From Treponema sp. (GTDB taxonomy: Bacteria > Spirochaetota > Spirochaetia > Treponematales > Breznakiellaceae): a stretch of 9,337 bases of DNA. Positions 7,208-9,337 of the stretch are shown piece by piece. The notes beneath the pieces were generated by a model that was not told the DNA's origin, made no database searches, and saw nothing but the letters and a program-made list of their open reading frames with translations. The position numbers were made by a program, and so were the translations under genes. Location of the stretch: the NCBI GenBank assembly GCA_031258505.1, contig JAIRMT010000140.1, positions 1 to 9,337 of the forward strand. Direction: 5' to 3'. Positions within the stretch are counted from its first letter, which is position 1; each line of letters opens with the position of its first letter.

Positions 7208-7237
7208 GTACACGCCAACTTATTGCCATGCGTGTAC
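7208..7237 (-). promoter_or_regulatory. Intercistronic hairpin directly after the yidD stop
   Basis: GTACACGC (7208-7215) and GCGTGTAC (7230-7237) form a perfect 8-bp stem around a 14-base loop. It begins at the base next to the yidD stop codon (7238-7240). No run of U follows on the minus strand, so it is not a standard intrinsic terminator. It may protect or process the upstream mRNA, or lower readthrough to yidC. Its function is inference. Confidence 0.55.
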
Positions 7238-7456
7238 TTAGGGGACCGGATCATAACCTCCCGGTCGGAAAGGATTACAGCGCAAGACACGTTTCAACGC
7301 CAGCGCTGTTCCCCGGAATACGCCATACTTCTGTATGGCTTCGTAAGCATAGGCAGAGCAGGTGGGAACATATCGACACGAAGGGGGAAAATGGGGCGAG
7401 ACAGCGTATTGATAAAAACGAATCAACAGCAACAGCACTTTTTGAACAAAGACCAT
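7238..7456 (-). CDS. yidD: YidD, membrane protein insertion efficiency factor
   Basis: A 72-residue YidD-family protein that assists insertion of membrane proteins together with YidC, at the inner face of the membrane. Family signature is clear: RFYQYAVSP, then PSCRYVPTCSAYAYEAIQKY, then RVLRCNPFRPGGYDPVP. Cysteines are at 27, 33 and 59, as usual in the family. The N-terminal MVFVQKVLLLLIRFYQYAVS is an amphipathic helix that can associate with the membrane. Its ATG (7454-7456) shares one base with the rnpA stop, in a TAATG arrangement that suggests coupled translation. Length is normal. It is followed by a hairpin and a 117-base gap before yidC. Confidence 0.96.
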   Translation of the reverse strand: MVFVQKVLLLLIRFYQYAVSPHFPPSCRYVPTCSAYAYEAIQKYGVFRGTALALKRVLRCNPFRPGGYDPVP

Positions 7457-7824
7457 TAGTACATATCCTTAATCAAACCAGCTTTCATAAACAGCGTGTC
7501 CAGTTGTTCCAGACGGGCCGCGAAGCTGTCATTGCCCGAGTATACCAGTAACACCATATCATACCCTGTCATCAATAGAGCGCGTATATGACGATACGCC
7601 TCTCGGCTGCACCGTCTGCTCCGGTTCCGTTTCACCGCAATGCCAAATTTTCGTGAGAAGGTAACGGCAATTCGGTTATAAGATAATCCATTTTGGAGAA
7701 AAAACAACTTTATGCCGGAACAACTGGCCCGTTTCCCTTTGCCAAACACCTCCCGTATCGCGTTCCGTCCCTTTAATCTTTCACTCCGCTTAAACGTGAA
7801 GCGGAGTAAATCTGGCGAAGACAC
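7456..7824 (-). CDS. rnpA: Ribonuclease P protein component
   Basis: The 122-residue protein subunit of RNase P, which binds the catalytic RNA and helps remove the 5' leader from tRNA precursors. The family core is present: FTFKRSERLKGRNAIREVFG at the start, then KFGIAVKRNRSRRCSREAYR, which holds the RNR basic motif and its helix, and later MVLLVY. The start is GTG at 7822-7824, one base after the rpmH stop; no ATG, GTG or TTG lies upstream before a stop in this frame, and the next plausible start would remove the conserved beginning. The ribosome site is weak (AAGAAG within the end of rpmH), consistent with reinitiation after rpmH. The stop overlaps the yidD start by one base. Confidence 0.95.
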   Translation of the reverse strand: MSSPDLLRFTFKRSERLKGRNAIREVFGKGKRASCSGIKLFFLQNGLSYNRIAVTFSRKFGIAVKRNRSRRCSREAYRHIRALLMTGYDMVLLVYSGNDSFAARLEQLDTLFMKAGLIKDMY

Positions 7825-7825
7825 G

Positions 7826-7981
7826 TTAATAAGGCTTCTTCTCGTCGGAAACGGTCAGTTTATAGCGGCCCTTAGCACGGCGTCGCTTCAGAACAAGCCG
7901 CCCGCCTCTGGTACTCATACGCGCCCGGAACCCAAATTTCCGGTTCCGCTTCACCTTACTGGGTTGATATGTGCGTTTCAT
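7826..7981 (-). CDS. rpmH: 50S ribosomal protein L34
   Basis: A complete 51-residue protein with the highly basic L34 sequence: it begins MKRTYQPSKVKRNRKFGFRA, continues RMSTRGGRLVLKRRRAKGRY and ends KLTVSDEKKPY. L34 is a small late-assembling component of the large ribosomal subunit. The ending is longer than the 44-47 residues of many bacteria, and the VSDEKKPY tail fits spirochaete forms as I recall them. ATG 7979-7981 has a strong ribosome site AAGGAG (7990-7995) eight bases upstream. It is the first gene of the operon, directly downstream of a good promoter, and one base ahead of rnpA. It is too short for many ORF filters. Confidence 0.97.
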   Translation of the reverse strand: MKRTYQPSKVKRNRKFGFRARMSTRGGRLVLKRRRAKGRYKLTVSDEKKPY

Positions 7982-8010
7982 TAAACTTACTCCTTACAGT
8001 CAAATTTTTA

Positions 8011-8039
8011 TCTATAGTGATGAATGTTCTTATCATCAA
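8011..8039 (-). promoter_or_regulatory. Promoter of the rpmH-rnpA-yidD-yidC-jag operon
   Basis: Read on the minus strand, TTGATG (8034-8039) is the -35 and TATAGA (8011-8016) the -10, with a 17-base spacer. Transcription would start near 8004, leaving a leader of about 23 bases that contains the AAGGAG ribosome site. Its strength and location fit a ribosomal protein gene promoter. Confidence 0.65.
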
Positions 8040-8067
8040 GATTTGAAAGCTAATCATAGAAGAAGAG

Positions 8068-9096
8068 GTGTATAAGGTCAATACGGTACTTTTACCATTA
8101 GGCTTGCCTGACTATACTGTCGCCATGGCTTTTTCAACACCAGCGGAATTTGCATTCATCCTGAACCGCCGCCTTGAGCGGCTTATGCCAATACTCACCC
8201 CGTCAGGTATTGTGATGGGCTTTCTCTTTTCCCCAGTCTTTATTCACCTGCGTCCCCTTGTTCCCTGGCTCTTCGCGCTGATGACGCTCTCCGGCGCGCT
8301 GAAACTGCGGGTACAGGAACTACTTATGGCAGTACGCAAGCCCGCGCCCATACTCTACTTCATGCTCGTAGCGCGCGTGGTCATACCGCTGTTAGTGTTT
8401 TCAACCTGCTCACTGATCTTTGATGCGGATACGCTGTCAGGCTATGCCCTGCTCTTCGCGGCTCCAACCGCTGTATCCGGCTTTATCTGGGTGTCAATCT
8501 ATCACGGAGACAGGGCGCTGGCGCTGGCAATCGTTCTCCTCGACACCTTGCTAGCCCCGCTTGTAGTTCCCGGCACTGTGTCGCTCTTACTGGGAACTCA
8601 GGTTGCGCTGGATATGAGCGGGATGGCGACTTCGCTGGCGCTAATGGTACTGGTACCTACAGTGCTTGGCGTGGGCGCAAACGAGTTAAGCAATGGCAAA
8701 CTGCCGCCCAGAGTGAGTCCATACCTCAACGTAGTCGCAAAGCTGTGTCTGGTACTCGTGATTGCGGCAAACGCTTCCCCAGTTGCGTCCCAGATACAGC
8801 TTGACAACCCGCAGGTCTACCTCATTGCCGCGCTATGTATCGCTTTTAGCGCGTTTGCGTATGTCGGCGCCAAGCTGATAGGCAAATTCGGTCGTCTGCC
8901 GCGTGAAAAGCGGGTAACCCTCTTCTTTACCATTGGATTGCGGAACATCAGCGCTGCCACTACCATAGCGATACAGTTTTTCCCGGCGGCAGCGGCCCTG
9001 CCCTGTCTGCTAGGCATTGTGTTTCAACAGGTACTCGCGGCGCTCATGGGTAAGGCGCTCATGGGACAGGATGAAAGAGCAGACCCAGACGCCTGA
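8068..9096 (+). CDS. Bile acid:sodium symporter (BASS/SBF) family transporter
   Basis: A polytopic inner membrane protein of 342 residues from GTG 8068, or 323 from ATG 8125. Neither start has a well-spaced ribosome site; the purine run AGAAGAAGAG abuts the GTG. About nine or ten hydrophobic segments follow residue 39. The fold is suggested by the crossover segment LLFAAPTAVSGFIWVSIYHG and then ALAIVLLDTLLAPLVVPGTV, and by the second repeat's FTIGLRNISAATTIAIQFFP. These match the two discontinuous helices of the SBF family. The substrate is unknown: organic anions, bile-acid-like or pantoate-like solutes are family options. Several residues that bind sodium in the Neisseria ASBT structure appear replaced (for example, the E-x-G-x-Q-N motif reads TIGLRN), so sodium coupling is doubtful. 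It is divergent from rpmH, in the place where dnaA is often found. Confidence 0.82.
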   Translation: MYKVNTVLLPLGLPDYTVAMAFSTPAEFAFILNRRLERLMPILTPSGIVMGFLFSPVFIHLRPLVPWLFALMTLSGALKLRVQELLMAVRKPAPILYFMLVARVVIPLLVFSTCSLIFDADTLSGYALLFAAPTAVSGFIWVSIYHGDRALALAIVLLDTLLAPLVVPGTVSLLLGTQVALDMSGMATSLALMVLVPTVLGVGANELSNGKLPPRVSPYLNVVAKLCLVLVIAANASPVASQIQLDNPQVYLIAALCIAFSAFAYVGAKLIGKFGRLPREKRVTLFFTIGLRNISAATTIAIQFFPAAAALPCLLGIVFQQVLAALMGKALMGQDERADPDA

Positions 9097-9189
9097 ACGC
9101 CCAAGGCTCAGGCGCTTCGACAAGTTTACCAAGCCAAGATACGCAGCTGGTTCTTGATCCTCTAAAACAAATATGCGAATATGGTATGA

Positions 9190-9225
9190 GCTTGGGTTGC
9201 CCAAGCCCAACGCGCCCACTTTTTT
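9190..9225 (+). terminator. Hairpin with later T-run, possible weak terminator
   Basis: GCTTGGG (9190-9196) and CCCAAGC (9200-9206) form a 7-bp stem with a 3-base loop, followed after 13 bases by six T (9220-9225). The gap to the T-run is too large for a classic intrinsic terminator. A second inverted repeat, CGCCTGA/TCAGGCG (9090-9096 and 9108-9114), overlaps the transporter stop and has no T-run. Either may end the transporter transcript or mark mRNA processing. Confidence 0.28.
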
Positions 9226-9266
9226 CACCCACTGACGGCGCTAAAAACTTGCAGCAGGAGGTTATG

Positions 9267-9337
9267 ATGGAACAAAAAAAGCCATCCTTTGGGATTCTTG
9301 TTACTATCGTTTGTTTAGGGAGCCTTCTCTTGGCTAC
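9267..9337 (+). CDS. Start of a secreted or membrane protein (partial)
   Basis: The gene runs off the right edge. A strong ribosome site AGGAGG (9256-9261) lies five bases before ATG 9267; the ATG at 9264 is only two bases away and less likely. The visible residues are MEQKKPSFGILVTIVCLGSL and a few more (LLA). A short charged head followed by a hydrophobic run is typical of a signal peptide or first transmembrane helix. The family cannot be named from this. It lies 170 bases after the transporter on the same strand and may have its own promoter. Confidence 0.7.
   Translation, partial: MEQKKPSFGILVTIVCLGSLLLA

Noticed and set aside
8067..8075. Minus-strand TTATACACC, one mismatch from a DnaA box
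   Set aside because: A single near-match in an AT-rich gap, with no cluster of further boxes and no dnaA nearby, is expected by chance.
9010..9228. Minus-strand 72-codon frame over the transporter end
   Set aside because: It overlaps the conserved transporter C-terminus and has no family-like sequence.

Overview
The window looks like chromosomal core sequence from a spirochaete, most likely a member of the Treponemataceae with moderate GC content. This is an inference from three things. First, the gene order is rpmH-rnpA-yidD-yidC-jag. Second, YidC is of the diderm type, with a large periplasmic domain. Third, jag is followed by a secreted protein that resembles a family I associate with treponemes. 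No insertion sequence, phage gene, tRNA, rRNA or CRISPR array is visible.

Layout. Positions 1-90 hold a tandem array of 23-bp units made of alternating inverted heptamers. Positions 73-222 (minus) are an open frame without a convincing start, probably a gene remnant. Positions 240-2105 (minus) encode a large helical protein of unknown function. It is divergent from a plus-strand gene at 2215-3723, which encodes a membrane protein with a degenerate kinase-like cytoplasmic domain, one transmembrane helix and a small outer domain. That gene converges, 11 bases away, on the end of a long minus-strand operon.

The operon is read from 7981 down to 3735: rpmH (ribosomal protein L34), rnpA (RNase P protein), yidD and yidC (membrane protein insertion), jag/khpB (KH-R3H RNA-binding protein) and a small exported protein. 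rpmH is not easily found by ORF length filters, but it is intact at 51 residues. A good promoter sits just upstream of rpmH. Genes are tightly packed: there is 1 base between rpmH and rnpA, a 1-base overlap between rnpA and yidD, and 4 bases between jag and the exported protein. The exception is a 117-base, hairpin-rich spacer between yidD and yidC. The operon joins ribosome assembly, tRNA processing and membrane protein insertion, which is the common bacterial arrangement. The dnaA gene that often lies beyond rpmH is absent here. In its place is a divergent transporter of the bile acid:sodium symporter fold (8068-9096). A partial gene for an N-terminally hydrophobic protein begins at 9267.

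The items most worth a second look are the membrane-anchored pseudokinase-like protein, the alternating inverted heptamer array, the exported protein tied to jag-yidC, the lysine at the YidC groove position normally held by arginine, and the transporter that appears to have lost the sodium-site residues. I did not find a clear new multi-gene defence or mobile system here.
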